Shown piece after piece: positions 22,906 through 32,297 of a stretch of 64,000 bases of DNA. The position numbers and the translations under genes were made by a program. Positions within the stretch are counted from its first letter, which is position 1; every line of letters begins with the position of its first letter. This stretch comes from Lactiplantibacillus daowaiensis. GTDB taxonomy: Bacteria; Bacillota; Bacilli; Lactobacillales; Lactobacillaceae. Under the pieces are notes generated by a model. It did not search any database. It was not told the origin of the DNA and worked only from the letters and a program-made list of their open reading frames with translations. The stretch is from the NCBI RefSeq assembly GCF_005405085.1, contig NZ_BJDJ01000003.1, forward strand, positions 62,001 through 126,000, in the 5' to 3' direction.

Positions 22906-22950
22906 AATGCGCAGCGACCTTACTTGTCAAAGGGTAAGGCCGCATTGTTT
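22906..22950 (+). terminator. Hairpin after the tube gene
   Basis: AATGCG (22906-22911) pairs with CGCATT (22941-22946) and CCTTAC (22918-22923) with GTAAGG (22934-22939), followed by GTTTT. The interior bulge makes it a modest terminator or a 3' stabiliser that sets the ratio of sheath/tube to later genes. Confidence 0.6.
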
Positions 22951-22979
22951 TACTAAAAAATTCAAAGGAGTTCTAACTT

Positions 22980-23624
22980 ATGAGTGAAGAACAAAATAAA
23001 CATACTGAAACAGCACCAAAGCCAAATCTAATTGCTGAAATGGCTGGCGCCCAAGTCGAACGTACAGTGAAGTACAAGGATGAAAACAATAAGGACGCCA
23101 CACGGAAAATCACGGTTACCAATCCCGATATTGGCCCATCTATGGAAATCATGGATTTAGCCAATGTGGGCAATGATGAAGCCAACTATGGTCAGTTGTT
23201 TGGACGTATCATGTCTGATGTGATCGCGGCCCCAGTCATGGACTATAAGACGCTTAATGATGACTTACCAGATAAGTACAAGTCAAAAACGGTCACTAAG
23301 AAGAATAAACGCGGCGACACCGTACAGTTGCAATTAGTATTCCCCGGTTTCCAAACCGCAATTGACATTGTGATGGATGCTAACCGGCCATCCGGTGCCA
23401 GTAATATTTATGGAACACTTACCACGCTTGATAAAGAAGTGTTCCGGAAGGGTACTGACAAGTTGGTTGTTCGTGAAAGCTATTGGAATGCTGGCGGCGA
23501 AGGCTATGGCTTGGGCGGTGAAGCGATCAAAGAAGGTCTTGAATTCTTAACTGATGCTATTAGCTATAAAGGTAACTTCCAAGCCCTATTAGAAGGGTAC
23601 CGATTTCTTCAGAACTTGCTATAG
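22980..23624 (+). CDS. Tail assembly chaperone, short form
   Basis: 214 residues, ribosome site AAAGGAG. Located between tube and tape measure, the universal site of the chaperone pair. It contains LQLVFPGFQTAIDIVMDANR and FQALLEGYRFLQNLL and ends at TAG 23622-23624. The following frame (+1) is open from 23593 and carries a plausible extension, so the short and a longer fused form are likely both made, as in lambda G/GT and similar systems. The protein would coat the tape measure during tail assembly. Confidence 0.82.
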   Translation: MSEEQNKHTETAPKPNLIAEMAGAQVERTVKYKDENNKDATRKITVTNPDIGPSMEIMDLANVGNDEANYGQLFGRIMSDVIAAPVMDYKTLNDDLPDKYKSKTVTKKNKRGDTVQLQLVFPGFQTAIDIVMDANRPSGASNIYGTLTTLDKEVFRKGTDKLVVRESYWNAGGEGYGLGGEAIKEGLEFLTDAISYKGNFQALLEGYRFLQNLL

Positions 23625-23910
23625 CGATAAGCATATAAAGTCTTACTTTCACACTGACGATGCTGACAGTGAAAGCGGGATTGATGACGAGACACTAAAG
23701 AATCTTAGCAAAGAAATGTTTGATTTGATGACCCCGGTAATCTGGGGGATTTGTAACCGAGAGGACTTAGCAAAAATGAGCCGTGATGAATTCATGCTAG
23801 CAAGTAGAGTTGCCAACATGAAGAAAGAAGGGCTTTTTGATTTGATTAAAAATGCGGTTCACGCCGGCATTTATGAAGCTTTTGAAGGAGGGAAAGAGGG
23901 TAATAAGTAA
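23623..23910 (+). CDS. Tail assembly chaperone extension, +1 frame
   Basis: Open from 23593 to the stop at 23908-23910 in the +1 frame relative to the chaperone. A +1 shift at CTA-TAG-C (23619-23625) would join QNLL to SDKHIKSYFHTDD and run through NLSKEMFDLMTPVIWGICNR to the end, about 95 extra residues. The first ATG in this frame (23716) has no ribosome site and would drop 31 codons. The stop overlaps the tape-measure start (TAATG). Independent expression from 23716 cannot be ruled out. Confidence 0.7.
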   Translation, partial: SDKHIKSYFHTDDADSESGIDDETLKNLSKEMFDLMTPVIWGICNREDLAKMSRDEFMLASRVANMKKEGLFDLIKNAVHAGIYEAFEGGKEGNK

Positions 23911-26900
23911 TGACGGAAATTAGAGCGGCAGATATTGGGATTGGTTTTAATCTTCCTGATATTGATAAGTTTAAGCAGCTTAATCGGTCGATCAATCAGT
24001 TAATCAAACGTGGCGATGATATAACCGCGCTGGGGCCAAAGTTTAAAACGCTTTTTAGTGAATTTGACCAAGGCACGGTTACCCGTGTTAACTCGGTCTC
24101 GGATTCACTAGACGGCATTAACCGCGCGATTAAGGGCTTAACCACATCTTCAAATAGCTTTAAAAGTACGTCAAAAGATACTTTTGAATCGTTCCGGCGT
24201 GCTAGTCAAGAATCAACCGAGGGTGTCACACGCGAGCAACGTAAGTATCAAGATTCCCTAAATGAAAGCCGCCGCTACGTAAAGAGCCTTTCAGATTCTA
24301 ACCGAGCCTATGTTGATCGGCTTAAGGCTGAGGGAAATCAGGAACAGCTAACTGCTGCTAAGGTCGATGGCTTAAAGCGTAGTCATGGCGGTCTGATTGA
24401 CCTACTTAAGAAAGAAAAGGCCTATCTAAATCAGGTTGAAAACGCCAGCGGGAAGAGTTCCAGCGCCTACAATGAGCAGGCCACACGGGTTAACAAGCTA
24501 CGGACTCAGATAGCCAAGAACAACGCTGAGCTTAGTAAGTCAGAACGATCCATGTCGCGAGCTGCTACTAAGAGCGACCGGTTAAATAGCCGTGGCAAAA
24601 AACTAAGCGATACTTTTAATAACGTTCAAAGTTCGTTAGCCGCCGCTGTTCCGGCTGTGCTTGCAATCGGAGCCGCTTTTAAAAAGTCTGCTGATGAAGC
24701 AACCGAACTTCAAAACAACTACACCACGATCAAGAACCTTTTAAATACTGGTGGTGAGTCAGAAGCCGAGTCTAAACGCGAAACTAAGGCCATGGAAAAG
24801 GAAAACAACGGCTTTGCATTAAAGTACGGTGTTTCGCCTATTGACATGTCTAAGGGTGGCGAAGAACTTATCCGGCGTGGCTATAACGGTAAGCAAGAAC
24901 TGGCTTCACACAAGTCATTCTTGCAAGCCGCACGGGCTTCCGGAGACGATTATGGTTCTGTTGTTAATTACGGTGCGAGTGCCTTAGAAAAGTTTGGCTA
25001 TAAGACTAAGGCCGGCGACAGCATTAAGAAAATGCGTCAGTATACCAACAGTGTACTTAACAAAATGGCCTATGGTGCCGATGCCACCGCCACTGATTTC
25101 ACGGGGATGGGGAACGCGCTGAATATGGCGGGTGCAACGAGTCACTCAACCCACCAAACGCTATCTGATACGGTTTCAGAACTTGGCGTGATGAGTAATA
25201 ATGGGCTGGATGGGACGTTGGCAGGTACAGGATTGCGAAAGGTTTTAAACGCCTTTGCGTCACCTTATACGTCACTTAAATCCCGTCAAGGGCAAGCGAT
25301 TAAAGAGTACGGCATTGATACCAAAAAGTTTTACGACAAGAAACATAATCTTAAATCTTTACCAGACTTACTAGATTATTTAAACGGCCGAACAAAAGGC
25401 TTATCGGACTCGCAAAAACTTAAATTCCAAAACAAATTTTTCGGGGCTACCGGGCAAGAAGCCGGTAATTTCTTGATGGGGAATACGAAGCAAATTCGTA
25501 GTCTTAGCAAAAAAGTAGACGGTGCCGAGAATCAAAAAGGCGGCGGATACATTGCCAACCTGTCTAAGAAAAATATGAAGTCTTGGAAGAATCAACTGGC
25601 AGTTACCAAGCAGTATCTGGATCAGTTTGGGCGGCAGTTTGCCGTTAAAATCATGCCGGCCGTTACTAAGTTGCTAGGAATTGTAAACAAGGTTCTTAAG
25701 GCTATCAGCAAGTGGCCTAGCGGCGTGAAAACGTTCGTTGGGTCGCTGGTGGCTGTCTCAACCGCCATAGCTGGGATTGTCACAAGCTTAGCGGTTGTTC
25801 GCAAGGCTAAGGCACTGCTATTTGGTAAGGGTGGTGCCAAAGCAGGCGAAAAGGTCGCAACAGACGCCACTGAGGCAGTGACCGGTAAAGAAAGCGCCAC
25901 TATTTTTGGTGATGGACTCAAAGCACTCAAAGGTGGCGGCAAACGTGGCTTATCAAAGCTACTTAACTTTAACTCCGACAAGGGTATTTTTACCGGTATC
26001 AAGAATAACCGTAGCTTACTAGGCGGCGGATCAAAAAATATTTTTGCCGGTTCTAAGGCACTATTTAAGTCTGGCGGCTTAAAGGCCGTTATGGGTGATA
26101 GTGCTAAAGGGCTACTTAAAACGGGTGCACGTGGGCTGCTATCGGCTACGCCACTTGATGCTGTGCTATCAGCAACCGAACTTATCGGCATGAACAAAAA
26201 AAATGCCGGTACAAAGATTGGCCGTGCCGGTGGATCATTTGCCGGTGGGGCTGCTGGTGCCGCGATTGGTACGGCAATTCTTCCGGGAATTGGTACCATC
26301 TTAGGTGGCATTGGCGGGACAATGCTGGGTACTAAGCTAGGTGGCAAACTTGGCAAGGGTATTCAAAAAGCGATGCCGGGCGTTAAAAGGTCAATGGGCA
26401 AGCTATTCACTGGCAAGTTCGGTTGGGAAAAATCAATAGGTAAAGCCTTAAGTAGCGCGTTTAGCAATACCGGTAAGTTCTTTACCGGTAAGCTTGGCTG
26501 GGAGAAGTCACTAAGTAAATCCATTAACAGTGCAACTAAGAGTGTCAGCAAGTTCTTTGCACCGATGGTTAAGAAATTTCAAGATGTCTTTAAAACTATT
26601 AAGGGCGTCATTAAAAAGTTCACTAGAGGCTTAGTTACGGCCTTAGTTGTCCCGATTGCGTTAGTAGTCTGGCTAGGAATTAAGGCATGGCAGAAGTTTA
26701 GTGGCCCAGTTAAGAAAGCCTTATCACCAGTCACCAAGTTTATTTCAAAAGAATTTAATTCGATGAAAAAGACGATTAGTGGCGTTTGGAAATGGGTCAC
26801 TAAAACAACAAGCTCAGTCTGGAAAGGCTTTAAGAAGAACGTTGTTAATCCAGTTCAACAAGTTGGTTCGGCAGTTGGCAAGTGGATCGGCAAGAAGGTT

Positions 26901-29036
26901 GTTGGCACTGTTTCCGGTGCATGGAATGACGTTAAGAGTGGAACTAAAGCCGCATGGAATTTAGTCAAGAAATACGTTGTTAATCCCGTCAAAGATGTTT
27001 ATTCCGCAGTTAATAAATGGATTGTCAAACAAGTTGTTGATCGTGTTAAAGACGCGTGGGATGACATTAAAAGCGACACTAAAGCCGCATGGAACCTTAT
27101 CAAGAAATATACCGTTAATCCTATCAAGGACGCTTATGACAAGGTAACGGACATTATGGGCGACCTTAAGAAAGGTATCTCCGATAAAGTCGATGACATT
27201 AAAGACAAGTGGGATAAAACTTGGCAAGCCATGGGCGATAAAATCGGGTCTATCTGGGACTCGGTTAAGAAACATACTTCTAAAGGCCTTAACGATGTTA
27301 TAGGCGTCATCAACACCGGTATTGGTGGTATTAACACGGTTGTGCATTCTTTTGGTGGCTCAAAGTCAGCAATTGAAAAGATTCCAAAGGCCAACTTTGC
27401 GACTGGTACCGGTGTCTTTAGTAACCAGCGCCGGGCAATCACTAAGCCAACACTTGCCACTTTAAATGACGGTTTTGACTCGCCCGAAACGGGTAATCGT
27501 GAAATGCTGATTCATCCAAACGGAGCAAGCGAGTTGATTAGTGGGCGTAACGTGCAGCGGTTCTTAGAACCCGGTGCTGAGGTCTTAAGCGCGACTGAAA
27601 CCAAGTTTGCCATGGGCCACTTTAAAAAAGGTACTGGGTTGTTTTCCGGTGTCTCCAAAGCCGTTAAGGGTGCTGTTAGTTTTGCTGGCAATGCCTTTAA
27701 TAGTGTGACCAGCAAGCTTAAGACGATTAAAAAAGTAATCGCTAACCCGTCCGGATTCCTTTCCGGACTTCTAAAGAAGCCCACTGGTGACAGCGATGTC
27801 ATGAAGCAATTTGCCAGTGGATTCTATAAGAAGATGAAGGGCCAAGCTTCCGATTGGTGGAGTCAGCTTTGGTCAATGGCGTCCGGTGCGCTTGATGACT
27901 CCGGATCATCTTCCGGTTTACTGGCAGCAATGCAGAAATATGGTGAAGGTCACAAGTATGTATGGGGTGCCACTGGCCCGGACACGTTTGATTGTTCCGG
28001 GTTGGTTCAATACGCCTTACAACATGCGTTTGGCATTAGCTACCCACATTATTCCGGTGCACAAATTTCCAAGGCTAAGAGCGTTAGCCGCGGTGATGCT
28101 AAGCCGGGTGACTTAATCGGTAATGGTGAGCATATCGGTGTCTATGCCGGTAATGGAAATTATTACTCCGCAATGTCTGACAAGTCACATCCTAATATAG
28201 GTATGTCACCAGTTTCAACGTTCCCAGGCACGCCGCGTTATGGACGTGTTCCGGGTGTTACTGAAAAGGATAAAAGTTCCAAGAAGTCCGGTAAAGCCTC
28301 TAAGGGGCTTAGCGGGCTTATTAGTCGTGAAACCGGCGGCATGATGGCATGGATCAAGAAATTCTTAGCGCCTAAAGTTTCCGCTGCTGGTAACCCCGGC
28401 GGTGCTGGGGTCGAACGGTGGAAACCTTACGTTAAGAAGAACTTGGCAGCCTTACACCTATCAACATCCGACAGCATGATCGCCAAGGTCTTGCGGCAAA
28501 TTAATACAGAATCCGGTGGCAATCCTAAAGCTATTGGTGGTACTGATGGGCTAAGCGATGGGCGCGCTATGGGGCTGATGCAAGTCAAGCCTGGCACGTT
28601 TGCGGCTTACGGCAAGAATAGCCTTGGTAAGTGGGATAACGGTAACGCGTCAATTTATGCCGGGTTAAATTACGCCAAGCATAGATATGGATCAGATTTA
28701 TCTTTCCTTGGTAACGGTCACGGTTATGCCAAGGGTGGCGATGTTCCCGCCGGCCAGCTTTCAGTAGTTGGTGAAAAAGGTTGGGAACTGATCGCACCTA
28801 AGCAAAGTAGCCACGTTTTTGACCACAAGACTTCTAAGAAGATTCTTAGTGGCAAGGGTGGCGGCAGTACCACAATTAAGGTTACTGGATCGCCTGTAAG
28901 TATTACCGTTCAGGGTAGTGTTGACGACAAAGCGATTGCGGACATGCAGGACGCCTTTAATGAATCGAACGATAATTTAATCGATAAGATCCGTGAATTA
29001 ATGGGGTCTAACGAAGATGGCGGATTAGCAATTTAG
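23910..29036 (+). CDS. Tape measure protein with NlpC/P60 and lytic transglycosylase domains
   Basis: 1708 residues; it sets tail length. The N-terminal 250 residues are coiled coil; the tape-measure core follows (LQNNYTTIKNLLNTGG, LSDTVSELGVMSNNGLDGTL, MPAVTKLLGIVNKVLKAISK). Hydrophobic stretches near 620, 790 and 915 could insert in the host membrane. Residues about 970-1077 hold three imperfect repeats of roughly 42 residues containing VVNPVKDVYSAVNKW and KAAWNLVKKY. An NlpC/P60 domain at about 1340-1440 has Cys1362 (FDCSGL) and His1408; a transglycosylase domain at about 1500-1600 has Glu1534 (NTESGGNP) and GLMQVKPGTF. Both would open peptidoglycan during DNA entry. Confidence 0.95.
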   Translation: MTEIRAADIGIGFNLPDIDKFKQLNRSINQLIKRGDDITALGPKFKTLFSEFDQGTVTRVNSVSDSLDGINRAIKGLTTSSNSFKSTSKDTFESFRRASQESTEGVTREQRKYQDSLNESRRYVKSLSDSNRAYVDRLKAEGNQEQLTAAKVDGLKRSHGGLIDLLKKEKAYLNQVENASGKSSSAYNEQATRVNKLRTQIAKNNAELSKSERSMSRAATKSDRLNSRGKKLSDTFNNVQSSLAAAVPAVLAIGAAFKKSADEATELQNNYTTIKNLLNTGGESEAESKRETKAMEKENNGFALKYGVSPIDMSKGGEELIRRGYNGKQELASHKSFLQAARASGDDYGSVVNYGASALEKFGYKTKAGDSIKKMRQYTNSVLNKMAYGADATATDFTGMGNALNMAGATSHSTHQTLSDTVSELGVMSNNGLDGTLAGTGLRKVLNAFASPYTSLKSRQGQAIKEYGIDTKKFYDKKHNLKSLPDLLDYLNGRTKGLSDSQKLKFQNKFFGATGQEAGNFLMGNTKQIRSLSKKVDGAENQKGGGYIANLSKKNMKSWKNQLAVTKQYLDQFGRQFAVKIMPAVTKLLGIVNKVLKAISKWPSGVKTFVGSLVAVSTAIAGIVTSLAVVRKAKALLFGKGGAKAGEKVATDATEAVTGKESATIFGDGLKALKGGGKRGLSKLLNFNSDKGIFTGIKNNRSLLGGGSKNIFAGSKALFKSGGLKAVMGDSAKGLLKTGARGLLSATPLDAVLSATELIGMNKKNAGTKIGRAGGSFAGGAAGAAIGTAILPGIGTILGGIGGTMLGTKLGGKLGKGIQKAMPGVKRSMGKLFTGKFGWEKSIGKALSSAFSNTGKFFTGKLGWEKSLSKSINSATKSVSKFFAPMVKKFQDVFKTIKGVIKKFTRGLVTALVVPIALVVWLGIKAWQKFSGPVKKALSPVTKFISKEFNSMKKTISGVWKWVTKTTSSVWKGFKKNVVNPVQQVGSAVGKWIGKKVVGTVSGAWNDVKSGTKAAWNLVKKYVVNPVKDVYSAVNKWIVKQVVDRVKDAWDDIKSDTKAAWNLIKKYTVNPIKDAYDKVTDIMGDLKKGISDKVDDIKDKWDKTWQAMGDKIGSIWDSVKKHTSKGLNDVIGVINTGIGGINTVVHSFGGSKSAIEKIPKANFATGTGVFSNQRRAITKPTLATLNDGFDSPETGNREMLIHPNGASELISGRNVQRFLEPGAEVLSATETKFAMGHFKKGTGLFSGVSKAVKGAVSFAGNAFNSVTSKLKTIKKVIANPSGFLSGLLKKPTGDSDVMKQFASGFYKKMKGQASDWWSQLWSMASGALDDSGSSSGLLAAMQKYGEGHKYVWGATGPDTFDCSGLVQYALQHAFGISYPHYSGAQISKAKSVSRGDAKPGDLIGNGEHIGVYAGNGNYYSAMSDKSHPNIGMSPVSTFPGTPRYGRVPGVTEKDKSSKKSGKASKGLSGLISRETGGMMAWIKKFLAPKVSAAGNPGGAGVERWKPYVKKNLAALHLSTSDSMIAKVLRQINTESGGNPKAIGGTDGLSDGRAMGLMQVKPGTFAAYGKNSLGKWDNGNASIYAGLNYAKHRYGSDLSFLGNGHGYAKGGDVPAGQLSVVGEKGWELIAPKQSSHVFDHKTSKKILSGKGGGSTTIKVTGSPVSITVQGSVDDKAIADMQDAFNESNDNLIDKIRELMGSNEDGGLAI

Positions 29037-29056
29037 AAGGGAAGAAGGTCAATGAG

Positions 29057-30253
29057 ATGGCAAAAACCACCACCAAGAAAAAGGTGGTCTCACTAAAGGG
29101 ACGCAGCGAGGCTTGGTTATCCAAAGAGAGTGGCAAGAAAGCGGCGATCGTTGAGCAAGACGCAACGCAGATCGCTAAGCTTAGAACCACGATGAATAAC
29201 CAGAAAAAGATCATGGATACTGCTGATGATTTCTTAAAGAAGACTAATGGCTACAACAGCCAGAAGGAAGCCTACGATGCCGTAGCTACACAGCTCAAGG
29301 CTGAACGGGCTAAGCTGGCAAAGGCCAAGTCGAAGGATAAAAAATCCATCAATGCGAAGATCAAAAGTCTTCAAAAACAGCAAACGAGTATCGCAACGAC
29401 AATCAAAAATATTTCTAATTCCGCTGAGTATAAGAGCCAGTGGAATAAGCGTAAAGCGGCCAAGCTAAAAGGTGAGCAGGCGGCGCAAACTCTTATCGCT
29501 AAGCAAGCAAAAAAGGCTAAGGATAAAGATACCGCGGCCAAGTACAAAAAGGCGCTTAACGATAAAAAAGCGGCCGCTCATAAGAAGCTGGTTAAAAAGA
29601 ATAGCGCCGCCATCCAAAAGAAAATTAAAGCCTCTAAGAAAGCTAAGGGCTGGAATAAAGGTTATACAACCGCAGTTTATCGCGCAGACAAGAAAACGTC
29701 GCGCGTTTTTCTTTTGGGCGAGGTTTCACCGTCTGAGTCGGTCGAACAAAATCATGTTACCCATTCGGTTGATGCTAAAGATACACGGATTACACACGGT
29801 AACCGTAGCAGTAAGCAATTGTCTGGAACTTATTATTTACACGGTAAATCATTCCGAGAAATGGATAAGCTTTATAACATTTTTCAAGGTTGGCAACGAA
29901 AAAATATTGAGCTTGAAGTCCGTGGGTTCTCGCGGTGGAATCACGCTTATATATCATCCATTGGTAAAACTATGGATGCGCCTTTGAAAAATGTGTTAGC
30001 CATTCCGATCACTTTCGATTATGAAATGCGTGCTCACATTAAGTCAGCCAAAAAGTCTAAGAAGAAGACTAAAGCTAGCGCGTCCAAGAAAAGGGGCAGC
30101 ACTAAATCGAAGAAAGCATATGTCACTATCAAATCGGGCATGACTTACTGGTGGATTTCTCAAAAGTATGGTGTTTCAATTTCGTGGCTTGAGAAAAACA
30201 ACAAGTGGCCGGCGCGGGCCATCCCAATTGGTGTGAAAGTGAGGTACAAGTAA
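29057..30253 (+). CDS. LysM-containing tail protein (XkdP-like)
   Basis: 398 residues. The first 200 are a Lys/Ala-rich coiled coil; the middle (TRITHGNRSSKQLSGTYYLH, GKSFREMDKLYNIFQGW) is the conserved tail-associated domain, and the last 50 residues are a LysM (YVTIKSGMTYWWISQKYGVS, WLEKNNKWPARAIPIGVKV). XkdP-like proteins lie between tape measure and baseplate hub and help anchor the hub to the tube. The long basic N-terminal extension is unusual and could reflect fusion with a separate coiled-coil protein. Confidence 0.82.
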   Translation: MAKTTTKKKVVSLKGRSEAWLSKESGKKAAIVEQDATQIAKLRTTMNNQKKIMDTADDFLKKTNGYNSQKEAYDAVATQLKAERAKLAKAKSKDKKSINAKIKSLQKQQTSIATTIKNISNSAEYKSQWNKRKAAKLKGEQAAQTLIAKQAKKAKDKDTAAKYKKALNDKKAAAHKKLVKKNSAAIQKKIKASKKAKGWNKGYTTAVYRADKKTSRVFLLGEVSPSESVEQNHVTHSVDAKDTRITHGNRSSKQLSGTYYLHGKSFREMDKLYNIFQGWQRKNIELEVRGFSRWNHAYISSIGKTMDAPLKNVLAIPITFDYEMRAHIKSAKKSKKKTKASASKKRGSTKSKKAYVTIKSGMTYWWISQKYGVSISWLEKNNKWPARAIPIGVKVRYK

Positions 30254-30592
30254 ATGGCTTTACGGGACACGATTGAAGTTGTGCCGGATGACATGCCTTA
30301 TAGCCAAGAGATCACACTTGATAGTGGGGTCTATTTTTTTACCTTCCAGTACAACAAAATCGACCAACAATTCACGATAGATATTGCAGACCTTGAGGGT
30401 AATGACATCAAGACGGGCATTGTCGTCATGGCAGGCCAACCACTATGGACGGTCAACAAACCGGGCTTGCCGGCTGAAACAATTATCCCGATGGATGAAT
30501 CTGGAAATGAAACCGAAGTTACGTTTGGCAACTTTGGCGACACGATGAACTTAGCAATTGACGGGTCGGAAGGTGATTTAAGTGACACTTAA
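30254..30592 (+). CDS. Baseplate plug-like protein
   Basis: 112 residues starting one base after the previous stop. Two-strand pattern (GVYFFTFQYNKIDQQFTIDI, GIVVMAGQPLWTVNKPG) matches the small baseplate plug proteins found between LysM and hub genes in contractile prophages. It would seal the tube end near the hub. Call rests on size, position and pattern. Confidence 0.7.
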   Translation: MALRDTIEVVPDDMPYSQEITLDSGVYFFTFQYNKIDQQFTIDIADLEGNDIKTGIVVMAGQPLWTVNKPGLPAETIIPMDESGNETEVTFGNFGDTMNLAIDGSEGDLSDT

Positions 30593-31514
30593 AGTTAAAA
30601 CTGAGGGCGATTATTTCGGATATAAAACTTCTGTCACAATCACCCATAATAACGAAACGTTGACTTTTGCCACGGCTAATCACGTTGATATGGACTATGA
30701 GGTCACAAGCACGGACACCGGTGAACCCGGTACGTGTATTGTGACCTTTTATAACATATCAAAAGGCCACCGCGCGAAAATCCATAAAAACGATCACTTG
30801 GTACTTAAGACTGGGCCAACCACGCTTTATGGGAAGTTAACGGCTGGTAGTATTACAAAAATCAGCCCGGAAACCAACAATGACGGCGATTATAGCTTTC
30901 AGATCACATTTACTGAGGGTGGCGACTACTCTAAAGATAAAAAAATTTACAGTAGCTTTAACGGGTCAAAATTAGTCAAGAAAACCGTCAAGGAAAGTAA
31001 TGGGAAAACAGTTAGTTATACGGTCAAGAAGACCAAGAAACTTAACATCACCTTTGCAAAAGGCACGCACGCCAGTCAAATAATTAGGCGGATCATGCGT
31101 GATACCGGCATGAAAATAACGCCGCTTGATTTAAAGCATAACAAGGTTTTTAAAAAGGGCTACACACTATCTGCTAAGCCGCTTAATGCGGTCAAAGCCT
31201 TGGCTAAAGAGTGTGGCAGTAAGTGCTATGTACGTGGCGATCACTTGGTTATTGAGGACGGTTCTAAGCCTAATCCTTACAACGAGCATATCTATTTTGA
31301 TCGTGCCAATGGGTTGCTTAGCGAGCCAACGCTTAATGATAACGATAGCGGCAAGAAAACATACGCGTTAGAAGCCGCCGAAGATCCTCGCGTTTATGCC
31401 GGTTCAGCAATCTATGTTAAGTCGGAAGCTATTACAGGGCTAAAGCGCGTTGCGAGCGTGACACACAGCAAAGCGGATGCTGATTACAAGATGGAGGTGA
31501 CTATTTACGGCTAA
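30582..31514 (+). CDS. Baseplate hub protein (gpD / XkdQ-like)
   Basis: 310 residues from GTG 30582, overlapping the previous gene by 11 bases. The layout is that of late-control D / gp27-like hubs: VDMDYEVTSTDTGEPGTCIV, strand-rich barrel domains, HASQIIRRIMRDTGMKITPL and AKECGSKCYVRGDHLVIEDG. The hub trimer forms the transition from tube to spike. Downstream genes for spike, gp46-like and J fit a standard baseplate order. Confidence 0.85.
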   Translation: MTLKVKTEGDYFGYKTSVTITHNNETLTFATANHVDMDYEVTSTDTGEPGTCIVTFYNISKGHRAKIHKNDHLVLKTGPTTLYGKLTAGSITKISPETNNDGDYSFQITFTEGGDYSKDKKIYSSFNGSKLVKKTVKESNGKTVSYTVKKTKKLNITFAKGTHASQIIRRIMRDTGMKITPLDLKHNKVFKKGYTLSAKPLNAVKALAKECGSKCYVRGDHLVIEDGSKPNPYNEHIYFDRANGLLSEPTLNDNDSGKKTYALEAAEDPRVYAGSAIYVKSEAITGLKRVASVTHSKADADYKMEVTIYG

Positions 31515-31893
31515 GAAGAAGAGTAAAGTTGTTGATCCTAAAAACAAATTGTACCAATTTCTCATGACGGAGTTTGTACCCTACATTAGTGCCGGCATTA
31601 ATTGCCACATGATGGGCCGAATTATCAGTTATAGCCAGTCTTCACATACTTGTGAGGTTCAGCCGTTGCCACTACAGTCCGATGGCGACAAACGGGCACC
31701 ACTTACCGAAGTAATTGTGCCGGCGTCAATTTACAAGATTGCTGGCTTAAAGATTAAGCGCAACTCGGTTGTGTGGATCGGCTATTGTGATCGTGATATG
31801 GATAATTGGACTGGGGCCAACAACTACAAAATTGAAACTAAACGTATGCACAGCATACAAGATGCCGTGGTTGAGGCGGTGATTGAAGAATGA
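31507..31893 (+). CDS. DUF2577-like baseplate protein, apparent ACG start
   Basis: About 128 residues if begun at ACG 31507, 7 bases after a perfect GGAGGTG (31493-31499); this yields TAKKKSKVVDPKNKLYQFLM. The first standard start, TTG 31549, has no ribosome site and would cut off the N-terminus seen in related proteins. Core includes CHMMGRIISYSQSSHTCEVQ, TEVIVPASIYKIAGLKIKRN and VVWIGYCDRDMDNW, an OB-like region as in DUF2577/XkdR spike-associated proteins. Confidence 0.72.
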   Translation, partial: TAKKKSKVVDPKNKLYQFLMTEFVPYISAGINCHMMGRIISYSQSSHTCEVQPLPLQSDGDKRAPLTEVIVPASIYKIAGLKIKRNSVVWIGYCDRDMDNWTGANNYKIETKRMHSIQDAVVEAVIEE

Positions 31894-32297
31894 TTGCACT
31901 TAAGTTAGATAGTACCGGTGACATTGAATTTGATGCCAACACCGGTACTTTTTCTATGGTCGCTGACGATGATGAGGTGGCCCAAGCACTGGAGCTGCTG
32001 CTAGGAATCAACCTAGGTGAATTGGATTGGAACCCCGATTTAGGGCTTAATCATATGGATGTGCTTATTAATGGTGATGATAAAGACGTTGTTGAGGCCA
32101 TTATTAACGACTACTTAAGCGACCAATTGGGTGAAGCCTTTGATAGCTTTGAAATCACTGATTTTAAGATAGATAAGCTTAATCGCTTGACGTCCCTAGT
32201 TGGGACAGTGGCGATTGACGGTGACACCTATAAAACCGATGTGGCTTTAAGTCAGGCTGAAATGGAAGGGAGTGACGAAGAAGATGCCAGTGACTGA
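31890..32297 (+). CDS. Baseplate wedge protein (DUF2634/gp46-like)
   Basis: 135 residues; ATG overlaps the previous stop. The pattern LDSTGDIEFDANTGTFSMVA, VAQALELLLGINLGELDWNP, LGLNHMDVLINGDDK matches gp25/DUF2634-like wedge proteins, which connect the sheath to the baseplate. Acidic tail EMEGSDEEDASD. Adjacent to baseplate J, as expected. Confidence 0.83.
   Translation: MIALKLDSTGDIEFDANTGTFSMVADDDEVAQALELLLGINLGELDWNPDLGLNHMDVLINGDDKDVVEAIINDYLSDQLGEAFDSFEITDFKIDKLNRLTSLVGTVAIDGDTYKTDVALSQAEMEGSDEEDASD

Noticed and set aside
25622-26356. Long minus-strand open frame (244 codons) across the tape measure gene
   Set aside because: Pro/Ala/Leu composition mirrors the codons of the plus-strand gene, no ribosome site, and it lies wholly inside a well-supported gene.
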